Below the pieces are notes generated by a model. It did not search any database and was not told the DNA's origin. It saw nothing but the letters and a program-made list of their open reading frames with translations. Shown here piece by piece: positions 26,789 through 36,078 of a stretch of DNA of 64,000 nucleotides. The stretch is from Selenomonas sp. WCT3 (GTDB lineage: Bacteria > Bacillota > Negativicutes > Selenomonadales > Selenomonadaceae). The position numbers were made by a program, and so were the translations under genes. Position 1 is the first letter of the stretch, and each line of letters starts with the position of its first letter. The stretch lies in NCBI GenBank assembly GCA_900100835.1, contig FNCM01000002.1, positions 226,680 through 290,679 on the forward strand, given 5' to 3'.

Positions 26789-27409
26789 CTACATACACCT
26801 TTCTATCAATTGAATGAGCATTTCTTTTGTTATAGGGCTCCGAAACAATTCTTCATTGTCTTTAACAATATTATCATCGATATTATTGTAATCTATTTTT
26901 TCCATACAAGTTCTTAACTCAGAATCGAATCTATATTTTATAACTTTTGCGGGGACGCCTCCAACAATGGCATAAGGAGGAACATCTTTCAAAACCAATG
27001 AGCCTGCAGCTATCACTGCTCCCTGCCCAATCTTAACCCCTGACAATATTGTTGATCGATAGCCAATCCACACGTCATCACCTACAACAATATCACCTTT
27101 GGATAAAGATGCACCCTCTTCATTAAAACAGTATGCTTCAAACGGGTAGGTAGACACAGTGTCCATCCTATGGTTCCCTGACAACAAAAAGGTCACCTCT
27201 TGAGCAATCGAGCAAAAATGGCCGATATGTAATTGACCATCATTTTTCCCGAAACATTGCGCATTAATTGGTCCATACGTCATCTTTCCAACATGAACAT
27301 TATTTAATGCACTCGGATTAACCAATGTTGTATAATTATGTTTATTCCGTTTTCGCCATTCCATTTGACGACGATAACTTTTATGAAATATCCATTTCAT
27401 TATATTCAT
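26789..27409 (-). CDS. CatB-like left-handed beta-helix O-acetyltransferase
   Basis: 206 residues of the hexapeptide-repeat acetyltransferase family (CatB/VatD/WcaF-like). The [28 protein letters not shown] stretch and [29 protein letters not shown] give the beta-helix repeats and the active-site His. It probably O-acetylates a sugar of the surface glycan. It follows the heptose kinase gene by one base and its AT content matches the transferred-looking block. Confidence 0.82.
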   Translation of the reverse strand: MNIMKWIFHKSYRRQMEWRKRNKHNYTTLVNPSALNNVHVGKMTYGPINAQCFGKNDGQLHIGHFCSIAQEVTFLLSGNHRMDTVSTYPFEAYCFNEEGASLSKGDIVVGDDVWIGYRSTILSGVKIGQGAVIAAGSLVLKDVPPYAIVGGVPAKVIKYRFDSELRTCMEKIDYNNIDDNIVKDNEELFRSPITKEMLIQLIERCM

Positions 27410-27426
27410 AAAAACACCTTATCCAT

Positions 27427-28377
27427 TCAAAAAAAACGTTCCATCCAAGCTTCCACTGTATAATTTCGAACAATTTCAATAGGCACATCTTCATACGGTA
27501 CATCCAAGAACTCTCTTATTTCCTCTAACGGCTGCTGTCCAATAATAAAGATATTATTTTTACGATAGAAGTCATAGTTGACAACATCCGGGTTATTCGT
27601 AATAAGTTTCTTGCGGAAGAATATCGACTCCATCGGACGCAGCGTAATTCCCCGTTGGCCAGGTTCTACAATATCAAGGATTGCCTTCGACTTATAGATT
27701 CCCTCCGCCAATACACGATAGGGGAACCGCCCCGGTGACAAGTATTTTTCAAACTTCTTGGCATATCGCTTGTGCGGGGTCCGTACTACCACCATCTCAT
27801 TGCTGAGTCCTAATTCATTAAAACGATTCTGGAGTTCAATCAAGTATTCCAATCTATGCTTATCGTATCCGCAGAAATAGATGTCGTTGACGACTTCAAA
27901 GTCTTTCTGTTCTTCACGGATATCCTCAATTGTCCCATCATAATAATCATAATAGAAATGCGAGTACTTCATTCCCCATTCTTCACAATTATCGCGGTCA
28001 AAGGAAACGAACTCAACCCCTAATCCTTGATAATCCTTCGGTTTGTTTCGTTTCTCCACCGGTGTTTCGTAATACATGATGATACGCGCATTGGGATTTT
28101 TCTCACGAAAATACTCAATCACATCACGGCCGCGAATGCCGTTGATGAATATCCCCATATCGTACCCTTCCGCATTTTTCGACCACTCACCATACCACTG
28201 CTTGCGATTTTTCAAGAAGCTGACATGCTCATAGACCTTTCGCCAGTCTCGATCCCATTTGCTCTTCAAGGGACGATAGATGCGATCCAAGGTAACATTC
28301 GGGTATTTTGCCATCCGCTTCGAACCATCTAAAATCAAGACTCGATGATTTTTCAGATACTCCTCGAACTTATACAT
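27427..28377 (-). CDS. Predicted glycosyltransferase-like protein of the LPS locus
   Basis: 316-residue soluble protein; no family recognised with certainty. It has alternating hydrophobic strands (RVLILDGS, ARIIMYYETP, DIYFCGYDKHRLEYLIEL) and a GQRGITLRPMESIFFRKKLITNN segment that resembles the C-terminal donor-binding half of CgeB- or GT4-like enzymes. It overlaps the VirK-like gene by 8 bases, so the two are probably translated together. Function inferred from position only. Confidence 0.5.
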   Translation of the reverse strand: MYKFEEYLKNHRVLILDGSKRMAKYPNVTLDRIYRPLKSKWDRDWRKVYEHVSFLKNRKQWYGEWSKNAEGYDMGIFINGIRGRDVIEYFREKNPNARIIMYYETPVEKRNKPKDYQGLGVEFVSFDRDNCEEWGMKYSHFYYDYYDGTIEDIREEQKDFEVVNDIYFCGYDKHRLEYLIELQNRFNELGLSNEMVVVRTPHKRYAKKFEKYLSPGRFPYRVLAEGIYKSKAILDIVEPGQRGITLRPMESIFFRKKLITNNPDVVNYDFYRKNNIFIIGQQPLEEIREFLDVPYEDVPIEIVRNYTVEAWMERFF

Positions 28378-29287
28378 GATCCTGCTCCTTCATCATTGCC
28401 TTGATATTTTTCAAGATAGCGTCATCAATCTCATCCATCAAGGCAAAGCGGCGACGATATACAGCCCGTTTACGGGTCGGCACTTCTTCCATTGTTTTGC
28501 GGTATTCCACCATTGGCAACTCATAGAATCGTTCATCCTTGCACAGTGTCCCGCCCGATTCTTCCCAGAACTTGCTGAAATCTGTCTTGAGTTTGCGGTC
28601 ACGGCGTACATGGTTATTGGCATAATAGCCATGATTCGTCACAGCATAAATATGCTTCAATCCCATTGCACGGGCAGCCTCCTGGGTTGCATGAAGGATG
28701 AGATTCTTTGTCCGGTATGCATGACACTGCTTCGTGATTTTTTTGATTACCTCTTTTGCATTCTCTAAATTCGGCCCCTGCATAGCCCCAATCCAAAGGG
28801 ACCATTCGCCATCTTTATTCGGAGCAATCCAAAAAATCATCTGGTAAAGCGGCCGCTCATTCTCACGGCGAAGAACGATCGACAGCAAGCCTTCTTTTCG
28901 CTGCCCTGGCTCAAAATAGAGTGCCAGATGAAGAGGCTCTCCTTCTCCCGTATTTTCCCAGATATTCTGGTCTTCATACCGATAGAATTTCAAGAATACC
29001 TCCGGCTGGAAGATTTTCTGCAGGAAATCAATATGGTTCTCCAGGAGTTCTGCTCTCTCATTGAAATTCGATTTATTATAAAAGAAAGCACGCGTTGGCT
29101 GCTCATAGGCATAAGGATATTCTGCAATAAATTTCTCCGTGAGTTCATTCCGATGGAAAAATGCATCCAGTTTTTTCATCCGTTTCCGATTGAAGAGACA
29201 TCTCCCCACAAAAATAACCAACCGCCTTGCCTCGCGCAAAACTTCTGTCCGATAGATTCTCTTACCAATCGTAATATAACTTTCCAA
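28370..29287 (-). CDS. VirK/YbjX family protein (DUF535)
   Basis: 305 residues. The C-terminal two thirds fit DUF535: ALYFEPGQRKEGLLSIVLR, WSLWIGAMQGPN, THGYYANNH-like VTNHGYYANNHVRRDRKLK and FWEESGG. VirK/YbjX proteins are linked to outer-membrane and LPS integrity in enterobacteria, mechanism unknown. An ATG frame starts at 29377 inside the preceding gene, but a TTG at 29287 lies eight bases after GGAGG and beyond the previous stop, so it was chosen. Position inside an LPS locus supports an envelope role. Confidence 0.8.
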   Translation of the reverse strand: MESYITIGKRIYRTEVLREARRLVIFVGRCLFNRKRMKKLDAFFHRNELTEKFIAEYPYAYEQPTRAFFYNKSNFNERAELLENHIDFLQKIFQPEVFLKFYRYEDQNIWENTGEGEPLHLALYFEPGQRKEGLLSIVLRRENERPLYQMIFWIAPNKDGEWSLWIGAMQGPNLENAKEVIKKITKQCHAYRTKNLILHATQEAARAMGLKHIYAVTNHGYYANNHVRRDRKLKTDFSKFWEESGGTLCKDERFYELPMVEYRKTMEEVPTRKRAVYRRRFALMDEIDDAILKNIKAMMKEQDHV

Positions 29288-29303
29288 CGCTGATTCCTCC
29301 GCT

Positions 29304-30386
29304 TTATTTATTATTCTCTCCCCAACGAGATACGATATGTGCGATATCCTGTTTGACCTGTGCAAAGATATTCTCATAGGACAGGTCGTTCAATCTATCA
29401 CGCCGTGCTTCCGCTAACTGCTTCATAAAGGCTTTATCTTCCAAGGTAGTATGAATGAGCTGTGCCGTTTTCTCCGGATCTTTGTCCAACAATATAACGC
29501 CAGCCTTACCTACTGTTTCCGGCACCGCCGCCGCTGCATAGGCAAAGACCGGCTTATCAAACACCATTGCCTCTACCAGCGGCACACAGAATCCCTCATG
29601 CTCACTCAGGCATAACAGTGCATCAGCTACCCGATACCAAGTGCAAAGTTCATCATTCGATACACTACCCGCAAACACAACATCATTCTGCATCTTATAT
29701 TGATCTACCATCCGATGAAGTTTCTTGGCAAAGGATGGTTTCATATTCCCCACAATAATCAAACGGACTTTGGCATCGATATGCTCCTTGTAATATCTTA
29801 CAATCTCGATTGCTTCATCCTGTTTCTTATGCGGGACTCCACGCCCCACAATCAAAAGATTCAATCTTCCATCATGGTATTTATCGTAGATAGCCTGCAC
29901 CACGGGGCGTTCCAGGAACTTTTCCGGTTCAACGATGGCCGCCAATGGTTTTGCCTCACGAATCCCCAAAGCACGCAGTTCTTCACAGGAATATTCCGAA
30001 GCCCCCCAAGCATAGAAGGTATTCTTCACAATCGACTTGAGCTGCCGCCTTCCTTGGATGCATTTCAGCCATGACCCCCAGGCATTGCCAAAAAAGAATT
30101 TGGCTGGCGTAATGTTGTGATAATATAGGACGATGCGATGCGGATAGTTTGCCACCCATTTATTGAACGACGTCCCCGTCGTCATATGGTAAATGACGAT
30201 ATCCTCTGCCGTCCCATCAAATTTGTCCATTGTCTGGATATGGTCATTCTGTATCCGTTCATCCAGCTTATGCGCGAATATTTCCGTATCATACCCCAAC
30301 TTTTGAAACATTCCATCCAATTTTTGGACAAACTTACTCGCGCCATCGTGCAACGTAAGTGCATGGGCAATCTGTATCAAACGCAA
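29304..30386 (-). CDS. Glycosyltransferase family 4
   Basis: 360-residue GT-B enzyme. N-terminal acceptor half opens with RLIQIAHALTLHDGASKF; the C-terminal donor half has LLIVGRGVPHKKQDEAI, VFAGSVSNDELCTWYRVADALLCLSEHEGFCVPLVEAM with the E-x7-E-type motif, and a Rossmann end. Likely transfers a sugar to the LPS core or O-chain. Start is TTG at 30386, seven bases after GGAGG. Donor unknown. Confidence 0.88.
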   Translation of the reverse strand: MRLIQIAHALTLHDGASKFVQKLDGMFQKLGYDTEIFAHKLDERIQNDHIQTMDKFDGTAEDIVIYHMTTGTSFNKWVANYPHRIVLYYHNITPAKFFFGNAWGSWLKCIQGRRQLKSIVKNTFYAWGASEYSCEELRALGIREAKPLAAIVEPEKFLERPVVQAIYDKYHDGRLNLLIVGRGVPHKKQDEAIEIVRYYKEHIDAKVRLIIVGNMKPSFAKKLHRMVDQYKMQNDVVFAGSVSNDELCTWYRVADALLCLSEHEGFCVPLVEAMVFDKPVFAYAAAAVPETVGKAGVILLDKDPEKTAQLIHTTLEDKAFMKQLAEARRDRLNDLSYENIFAQVKQDIAHIVSRWGENNK

Positions 30387-30399
30387 AATATTTCCTCCA

Positions 30400-31161
30400 T
30401 CATTTCGTTTCGTTTTCCAACCGATATAGATTCTGCAGTTTCAGATATTTCATCATAGCTGCCACAGCCGCCAAGATAGACATCACCAATCCCAAATACC
30501 CATCACGGAATCCCTGTTTCAAGACATACGATTTTATAAAAGCAAAAAAAGCATGCGATAACACACTTATGCTGCTGATTTTTTTCCGCCGTGCAAACAT
30601 GCTCTGCGCGGACAAGGAAGTATAGTGATTGGTTTTCGCAAAATATTGCTGCCAAGTTGTATAGGTGTAATGATAAATGCAGTTTGGCAAATCCTTTATC
30701 GCCAAATCTGTATCTATCCCCTCATGAACGCGGCCATGCCACTTTATCCCCGTACGCGGATAAAACCGTGCTACATAATCCGGCCGGTGTCCACCATGAT
30801 GCATCATCTTTCCCATGACCACATTTTTCCGCTGCATCCGGTAAGCCATAGGAATATTTTCTGACACAATGCGGCCAATCGTTTCCACAGCACTCGGAAC
30901 GATCCGCTCGTCTGCATCTAAGAACAACACCCATTCTGCCTCGGTCTGGGTAAGCGCAAAATTGCGCTGCCCCGCAAAGCCAGCTTCTCCCATGGGATGA
31001 ACCACAAAGCGAGCGCCTAACGCTTCTGCTTTAGCCTGCGTCGCATCGGTGCTGCCAGAATCTATTACGACAATCTCATCGGCAAACGACGCGCTTTTGA
31101 TACAATCCTCAATGTTATTCTCTTCATCTTTGGTCAGAATGATAACTGCAAGTCTCACCAT
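30400..31161 (-). CDS. Glycosyltransferase family 2, WaaE/KdtX-like
   Basis: 253-residue GT-A enzyme. VIILTKDEENNIEDCIKSA at the start, VVIDSGSTDAT and LFLDADERI (DxD) are those of the WaaE/KdtX-type LPS core glucosyltransferases. A C-terminal hydrophobic helix (about 215-240) may anchor it. The ATG at 31161 follows GGAGA; a GTG one codon upstream is also possible. It is the first gene of the block running to 14134. Confidence 0.85.
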   Translation of the reverse strand: MVRLAVIILTKDEENNIEDCIKSASFADEIVVIDSGSTDATQAKAEALGARFVVHPMGEAGFAGQRNFALTQTEAEWVLFLDADERIVPSAVETIGRIVSENIPMAYRMQRKNVVMGKMMHHGGHRPDYVARFYPRTGIKWHGRVHEGIDTDLAIKDLPNCIYHYTYTTWQQYFAKTNHYTSLSAQSMFARRKKISSISVLSHAFFAFIKSYVLKQGFRDGYLGLVMSILAAVAAMMKYLKLQNLYRLENETK

Positions 31162-31283
31162 CACACTTATTCTCCATACATTTCTTTTCGAAACCGATAT
31201 CTTCCATTACCAGCCCCTGTTACAGGCTCTACAAGTTTTAACTCTTTCATTTTGTCACTAACATCTAATTATACTATACCTAG

Positions 31284-31312
31284 AAAAAAAAATCCGCACT
31301 TTCGCGCGGATT
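31284..31312 (-). terminator. Terminator after the Schlafen-type regulator gene
   Basis: On the minus strand an 8-base stem (31292-31299 with 31304-31311) closed by a GAAA tetraloop is followed by eight or more T residues. It separates the regulator gene from the glycan block. Confidence 0.85.
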
Positions 31313-31341
31313 TTATAGGTGGCTTTCGTTTTCCTTCTCCA

Positions 31342-32844
31342 TTATGGCACAATCTTCGCACTTACATAGCGCTGCCGTGGACTTCTTGGCTTGTCAGGCA
31401 TTGTGCGCAACAGAACCCCCTTATGAATCATCGGCGTGACAAAACGTGCCATGATGTTTTCTCGTGATGTTCCATATAAGTCTGCTATTTCCTGACTGCT
31501 CCGCGGCTGCTGGCAGAATGCCAACAACTGTTCTTCAGCCTTTATTTTTTCGGGACTTTTTTTCCGCCGGCTCCCGCCATATGCAGCCCCCACTGCTTCT
31601 TTTACGGCCAAAGGCTGGTTGTAGATATTGTTCCGGAACCGCACAATGAAATCCTCATGATTAACGGCAAACTCTGCCGGCGGCATATGGGCCTCAGCCA
31701 ATTCTCGCTGTATCGTTGGGATTCCTGAATAACGATTTTCTGTAATCTGCAAGATTTCGAGCATATTCGCCAACGCCGCATTGCGCGTCTCCGGACGGAC
31801 GTGCCCTAACGACTTCGTGGATATCCCTCCATACGGCACCCCACTGCTGCGTATTTCGAGACGATCCCGATACATTTCGATACGAACCGGCACCCCCTCG
31901 GTATATCGGCTGTAGTCCCGATGGATAAGTGCATTGATAATGGCTTCACGAACGGCTTTCAATGGATATTCATAGCGGTCACGCCGACGCCCATCCTCTG
32001 TGATGATCGTGCGAACGCGACTGTTCCGACGAACGAAATCCACCGCATCATCGATCATATCCGGAATAGCCCCCACAATCCGCTGATTATCGATAAAGCG
32101 TTCTTCCTCGTCACCAAGCTCGCCCATCTGTACGCCCGGCAGTGATACTGCGGTAATACACAACTGCGGATAGTAGGCTTGCGGATATTGCGAAAAAACC
32201 AATGCACCTGCCAACGTATAGGCACCATTTTCGCATACCCCCATGAGTTCCAGCAATTGAGTCATCTCGACATTGCGAAAGAGATTCGGCCGCTCCTGTC
32301 TGACCCGTTCAACATAGGCGTCCATTCGCTGTTGATTTAACAATTTCATTACGGAGCGTTCTACTGGGCGTAATTCTTCATGCATATTCCGCCGAAAAGC
32401 TTCAAAGCTGTAGATTTCATATTCTGTCATTCTTTCATCTGCATCGCCAATACGGATAAAAGAACCGGACAGCCTTCCTGCTCCTGTATAAAAAACAGGC
32501 CGAAGTGCATATTCTACCCCCGGAATCTCAGCTGCCAAAAGGACTTTTCCGTCAACCACCCCAACCGTGAGCAAAGGACGCACCTTCGGTTCCATTTGGT
32601 TACACGCTTCCATGATTTTCTTCTGAGCATCTTCTAAGTCATATACACCAACGACATTATAAGTCGGCTTATCCCCTACGCCAAAGATAATCACGCCGCC
32701 CATATCTTGGTTAGAAAACGACGACAATGTATCATAGATGCGATGAGGAAAGCCTTTTCCTGCTTCTTTCAATTCGATATTTTGACGCTCACTACGCTGT
32801 TGACGAATTTCTTCCACTAATGCCACTAACTCTTCCGCCTGCAT
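31342..32844 (-). CDS. AlbA_2/Schlafen-type ATP-binding transcriptional regulator
   Basis: 500 residues. N-terminal AlbA_2/Schlafen domain (about 10-130: QNIELKEAGKGFPHRIYDTLSSFSN, GGVIIFGVGD), then a long middle and a GHKL-like ATPase_C4 region with REAIINALIHRDYS and LEIRSSGVPYGG, ending in a winged-helix segment (SQEIADLYGTSRENI). This is the RecG-like regulator family, usually of unknown ligand. The ATG at 32844 was chosen eight bases after GGAGG; an upstream GTG overlaps that box. It stands alone between terminators. Confidence 0.82.
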   Translation of the reverse strand: MQAEELVALVEEIRQQRSERQNIELKEAGKGFPHRIYDTLSSFSNQDMGGVIIFGVGDKPTYNVVGVYDLEDAQKKIMEACNQMEPKVRPLLTVGVVDGKVLLAAEIPGVEYALRPVFYTGAGRLSGSFIRIGDADERMTEYEIYSFEAFRRNMHEELRPVERSVMKLLNQQRMDAYVERVRQERPNLFRNVEMTQLLELMGVCENGAYTLAGALVFSQYPQAYYPQLCITAVSLPGVQMGELGDEEERFIDNQRIVGAIPDMIDDAVDFVRRNSRVRTIITEDGRRRDRYEYPLKAVREAIINALIHRDYSRYTEGVPVRIEMYRDRLEIRSSGVPYGGISTKSLGHVRPETRNAALANMLEILQITENRYSGIPTIQRELAEAHMPPAEFAVNHEDFIVRFRNNIYNQPLAVKEAVGAAYGGSRRKKSPEKIKAEEQLLAFCQQPRSSQEIADLYGTSRENIMARFVTPMIHKGVLLRTMPDKPRSPRQRYVSAKIVP

Positions 32845-32859
32845 GCCATTCACCTCCAG

Positions 32860-32925
32860 CTTATAACCATTAACACAAACATATAACCGTTTACTTCACA
32901 TTTTAACTACTTATAAGTTATAAGT
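32860..32925. promoter_or_regulatory. Palindrome and half-sites upstream of the Schlafen-type regulator
   Basis: A perfect 17-base palindrome (ACTTATAA-G-TTATAAGT, 32909-32925) lies about 65 bases upstream of the start, and one more CTTATAA half-site lies at 32860-32866 by the ribosome-binding site. A regulator encoded next to repeated half-sites suggests autoregulation; this is inference. Confidence 0.4.
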
Positions 32926-32929
32926 CAAT

Positions 32930-32962
32930 AAAAAATGCCCTATCCTTCATCGATAGAGCATT
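32930..32962 (-). terminator. Terminator after the lactate permease gene
   Basis: Minus-strand stem of 11 pairs including one G-T (32934-32944 with 32952-32962) followed by a T run, immediately after the permease stop codon. Confidence 0.85.
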
Positions 32963-32966
32963 TCCC

Positions 32967-34505
32967 TTACAACCATATTCGTCCAATATAAACCAAGCAT
33001 CCCAACAGTAGGATAAATGGCAGGTAGATCTTGATTCCCAAGGCCAGCAGGCGGCTTTCACTGCCGCGGCCGGCGACGCCGATGGCGGCGACACCGATGG
33101 CGATGCTCTGCGGGGCGATGAGTTTACCCGCACAGGCACCCGTGGCATTGGCCGCCGCAATCCAGATTTGCGTATTATGCGATGCGCCAATAGCTAGGGC
33201 TGCATCCATCTGCAGCTTGCCTAAAAGGATGCAAGTGCTCGTTGCTGAGCCTGTGATAAATCCACCCACGGAACCGATGAATGCCGCGATAGCGGGATAC
33301 ATCAATCCAGTAGCGGCTACGGTATGATCGGCAATCGTAGTAGTCATCCCACTATACCCCATAACCTTTGCCGTTGCGATGATACTGACAATGGTGATGA
33401 AGGTAAGGCGCAGACTCCAAAGGGTTTTGCGTAATACCTGAATCATCTCACGAAGCGGCGTCCGCTGCAAAAAACCACTCAAGAAGGTGGCAAAGAAAAT
33501 CACCATTCCCGGTGTAGCAATCCAGTGAAACGTATAAGGGGTACCACCCTCGCCGCGATAGATGAGCACGGAAGTACGGATCTGTGAAATCGAATCATAA
33601 ATCGCCGGCACTAATTTGCTCGTCAACAGGAGCAGAACAAAAATCAAGCCAAATGGCAGCCAAGCGAAAAAAGACTGCCGTCGACTTACTACTGGAGCCT
33701 CCTCACGCTGCAGCACATAAGCGAATTGTTGCGGGGGAAACAATCTTACCGCTGCGATGATAGCGCCCATTGTGCAGACAGCACCCGCTACACCAGCCAG
33801 CTCTGGTCCGAGAAAATACGATACCAACAACTGCGTTCCCACGTAACTTATCCCTGCAGCCAGACATGTCGGCAACATCCCCTGCAGTGCTTTATAACTA
33901 CCACCAGCTATCGCCACCATCAGGAACGGACACATAAGCCCCAGAATGCCAATCTGCAGTGCCACATAGGTGGCCAACTGCCCGGCATCGGTTCCCATAA
34001 TACTCGAAAGCGTCACGATAGGAATACCGATTGAGCCATAAGCTGATGGCACGAAATTCGCGACGAGACAGACCGCCACAGAACTCACCGGATTTATCCC
34101 CATCCCCGCCAACATACTGGCCGGAATAGCCACCGCTGTGCCAAAACCAGCCATTCCTTCGAGAAAACCGCCAAAGCCAAAGGCAATCAACAGGATAAGT
34201 ACCCGATAATCACTGCTGACCGCTGTCAGCATCGCTTTTATATGTTCCATACCGCCAGTATGCACCGACAGATGATACGTATAGATTGTTGCCGTTATGA
34301 TGAGCAGTATCGGCCAGCAGGCCAAGGCCGTCCCCTCAAGCACCGCACTAGCCATATAGGTAAGCGGCATTCTAAAATATACGACACTGGCAAACAGCGA
34401 TAACAAAAGCGCTACGGCGCAAGCCCGCCAGGCTGCCATTTTGAATACCGATAACGCGATAATCAGCCAGAAGATTGGCAGGATAGCAAAACATAATAAG
34501 GTCAC
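32967..34505 (-). CDS. lctP: L-lactate permease, LctP family
   Basis: About 512 residues with some 12-14 hydrophobic spans; the FGFGGFLEGMAGFGTAVAIPASML stretch (about residues 106-130) is the hallmark of LctP/GlcA permeases, as is GSVGGFITGSATSTCILLG near the C-terminus. It should take up lactate (or glycolate) with protons. The track of the frame starts at a TTG (34511) too close to GAGG; the GTG at 34505 is nine bases from it and was preferred. No lactate dehydrogenase gene is adjacent. Confidence 0.93.
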   Translation of the reverse strand: MTLLCFAILPIFWLIIALSVFKMAAWRACAVALLLSLFASVVYFRMPLTYMASAVLEGTALACWPILLIITATIYTYHLSVHTGGMEHIKAMLTAVSSDYRVLILLIAFGFGGFLEGMAGFGTAVAIPASMLAGMGINPVSSVAVCLVANFVPSAYGSIGIPIVTLSSIMGTDAGQLATYVALQIGILGLMCPFLMVAIAGGSYKALQGMLPTCLAAGISYVGTQLLVSYFLGPELAGVAGAVCTMGAIIAAVRLFPPQQFAYVLQREEAPVVSRRQSFFAWLPFGLIFVLLLLTSKLVPAIYDSISQIRTSVLIYRGEGGTPYTFHWIATPGMVIFFATFLSGFLQRTPLREMIQVLRKTLWSLRLTFITIVSIIATAKVMGYSGMTTTIADHTVAATGLMYPAIAAFIGSVGGFITGSATSTCILLGKLQMDAALAIGASHNTQIWIAAANATGACAGKLIAPQSIAIGVAAIGVAGRGSESRLLALGIKIYLPFILLLGCLVYIGRIWL

Positions 34506-34553
34506 GAACAACCACCTCTTCTACTTCTTTCTTGACGGCTAATTCGACACACC

Positions 34554-35048
34554 TTATAGGAATTCCTCTAGGCGCCCTAACAGACTGCCAGAGGTATATC
34601 GTATTCCCGTGAGATTAGCTCGCTTCGCACACTCCATATCCCCATCGCTGTCACCGACGAAAAAGGATTGTGACCGATCAATCTGGAACTGCCGGCAGGC
34701 TTCGTCCACCATACCCGTTTCCGGTTTCCGACAGCTGCAGGTTTTCGTATACAGGGGAATATTCCCCTGTGGGTGATGCGGGCAGTAAAAGAGCGCATCG
34801 AGATGCGCTCCAATCTTGGCAAGTTCCGCGTTCATCCAATCATAGACGTTCTTCACATCTTCTTCTGGATAATATCCACGGGCTACACCGCTCTGATTCG
34901 TGACAAGAATGGCCAGGTAACCCTTGTCATTGACGTATTTTATGGCCTCTTTCGCTCCCTCGATCCAGACGAAATCCTCTGGACGATGCAGATAATGGAT
35001 GTCGACGTTGAGCGTACCATCGCGGTCGAAAAAGACAGCTTTAGGCAC
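34554..35048 (-). CDS. gmhB: D-glycero-D-manno-heptose 1,7-bisphosphate 7-phosphatase
   Basis: HAD phosphatase of about 164 residues that removes the 7-phosphate of heptose bisphosphate. Motifs: FFDRDGTLN, LVTNQSGVARGYY, the zinc-binding CPHHPQG and CSCRKPE, and FVGDSDGD. The frame is open up to 35120 inside hldD, but family proteins begin a few residues before the FFDRDG motif, which points to the GTG at 35048. That codon lies in a perfect hairpin (35047-35068), so the start is not certain. Serves ADP- and possibly GDP-heptose routes. Confidence 0.88.
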   Translation of the reverse strand: MPKAVFFDRDGTLNVDIHYLHRPEDFVWIEGAKEAIKYVNDKGYLAILVTNQSGVARGYYPEEDVKNVYDWMNAELAKIGAHLDALFYCPHHPQGNIPLYTKTCSCRKPETGMVDEACRQFQIDRSQSFFVGDSDGDMECAKRANLTGIRYTSGSLLGRLEEFL

Positions 35049-35068
35049 CTTCCCCTCTAGGGGAAGGT
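35047..35068. promoter_or_regulatory. Hairpin covering the gmhB start region
   Basis: Ten-base perfect inverted repeat (35047-35056 with 35059-35068) lying just after the hldD stop. It contains the GGGG ribosome-binding stretch and touches the putative GTG start, so in mRNA it could hide the gmhB start. No T run follows, so it is not a terminator. Confidence 0.5.
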
Positions 35069-35070
35069 TA

Positions 35071-36060
35071 TTAATTCTTGCCGTAGACAAAGTAACCTCC
35101 TGCATTGAGGAATTCCACATATTCTTTTACGGCATCGCTCATCTCATGGAAACCTTCGTCATAACCGGCAGCCAAGAGATTCGTCGGGTCCGCCTCGGTG
35201 TAGTTCTGGTATTTGCCTTTGAGCACTTCCGGGAATTCACGATAAGCGATCTCGCCCTTGCCCATCGCTTCGATAACGGCCTGTGCCACTTCGTTATAGG
35301 TATGTGCATGGCCCGTACCACAGTTATAGATACCGCTTTTCCCTTTATTCTCCCAGAACCAGAGATTGACGTTTACGACATCTTTGACATAGACGAAATC
35401 ACGGCGCTGCTCCCCGTCTTTAACCGGAGTACCATTGATATCGCCCCAACCTTTGAACAAGCGAACCGTGCCCGATTCATTAATCTGATTATAGAGCTGA
35501 TAGAAGATGGATGCCATCTTGCCCTTGTGATGTTCCTGTGGGCCATAGACATTGAAATATTTGAGCCCGACAATCTGGCTCTTAGCCTCCGGCATGACCT
35601 GACGGACATAACGGTCAAAGGCCAGCTTCGAGAACGCGTACGGATTCAATGCATCTTCGCATTCATCCCCCTCGCGGAAGCCATGTTTGCCGCTGCCGTA
35701 CGTCGATGCAGAAGAAGCATAGAGGAACGGAATGCGATGCTGCAGGCAGAAATGCAGCAGGGATTTGGAATACTCATAGTTGACCCGCATCATGAAGTTG
35801 ACATCATACTCCATGGTATCGGAGCAGGCACCTTCATGGAACACCGCATCGATATCGGTACCATCAAAATCATCGTTTTCGATAGACTGCATGAAATCAT
35901 CTTTATGCTGATAGTCGATGAACTGCAGTCCGCGCAGATTTTTGTAGTTCTGCCCATCTTTCAAGTCGTCGACGATAAGGATATCCGTGCGTCCACGGCG
36001 ATTGAGCTCCTTGACGATGTTACTGCCGATAAAACCGGCACCTCCGGTTACGATTATCAT
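35071..36060 (-). CDS. hldD: ADP-L-glycero-D-manno-heptose 6-epimerase
   Basis: 329-residue SDR that inverts C6 of ADP-heptose, the last step before transfer to the LPS inner core. VTGGAGFIGSNIVKELNRRG at the start, ASSASTYG, and a NPYAFSKLAFD segment with catalytic Tyr-x3-Lys are diagnostic. YFNVYGPQEHHKGKMAS is typical of HldD. Followed by gmhB and preceded by rfaE1; all are one operon. Confidence 0.96.
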   Translation of the reverse strand: MIIVTGGAGFIGSNIVKELNRRGRTDILIVDDLKDGQNYKNLRGLQFIDYQHKDDFMQSIENDDFDGTDIDAVFHEGACSDTMEYDVNFMMRVNYEYSKSLLHFCLQHRIPFLYASSASTYGSGKHGFREGDECEDALNPYAFSKLAFDRYVRQVMPEAKSQIVGLKYFNVYGPQEHHKGKMASIFYQLYNQINESGTVRLFKGWGDINGTPVKDGEQRRDFVYVKDVVNVNLWFWENKGKSGIYNCGTGHAHTYNEVAQAVIEAMGKGEIAYREFPEVLKGKYQNYTEADPTNLLAAGYDEGFHEMSDAVKEYVEFLNAGGYFVYGKN

Positions 36061-36078
36061 ATTCGGTTCCTCCTAAGC

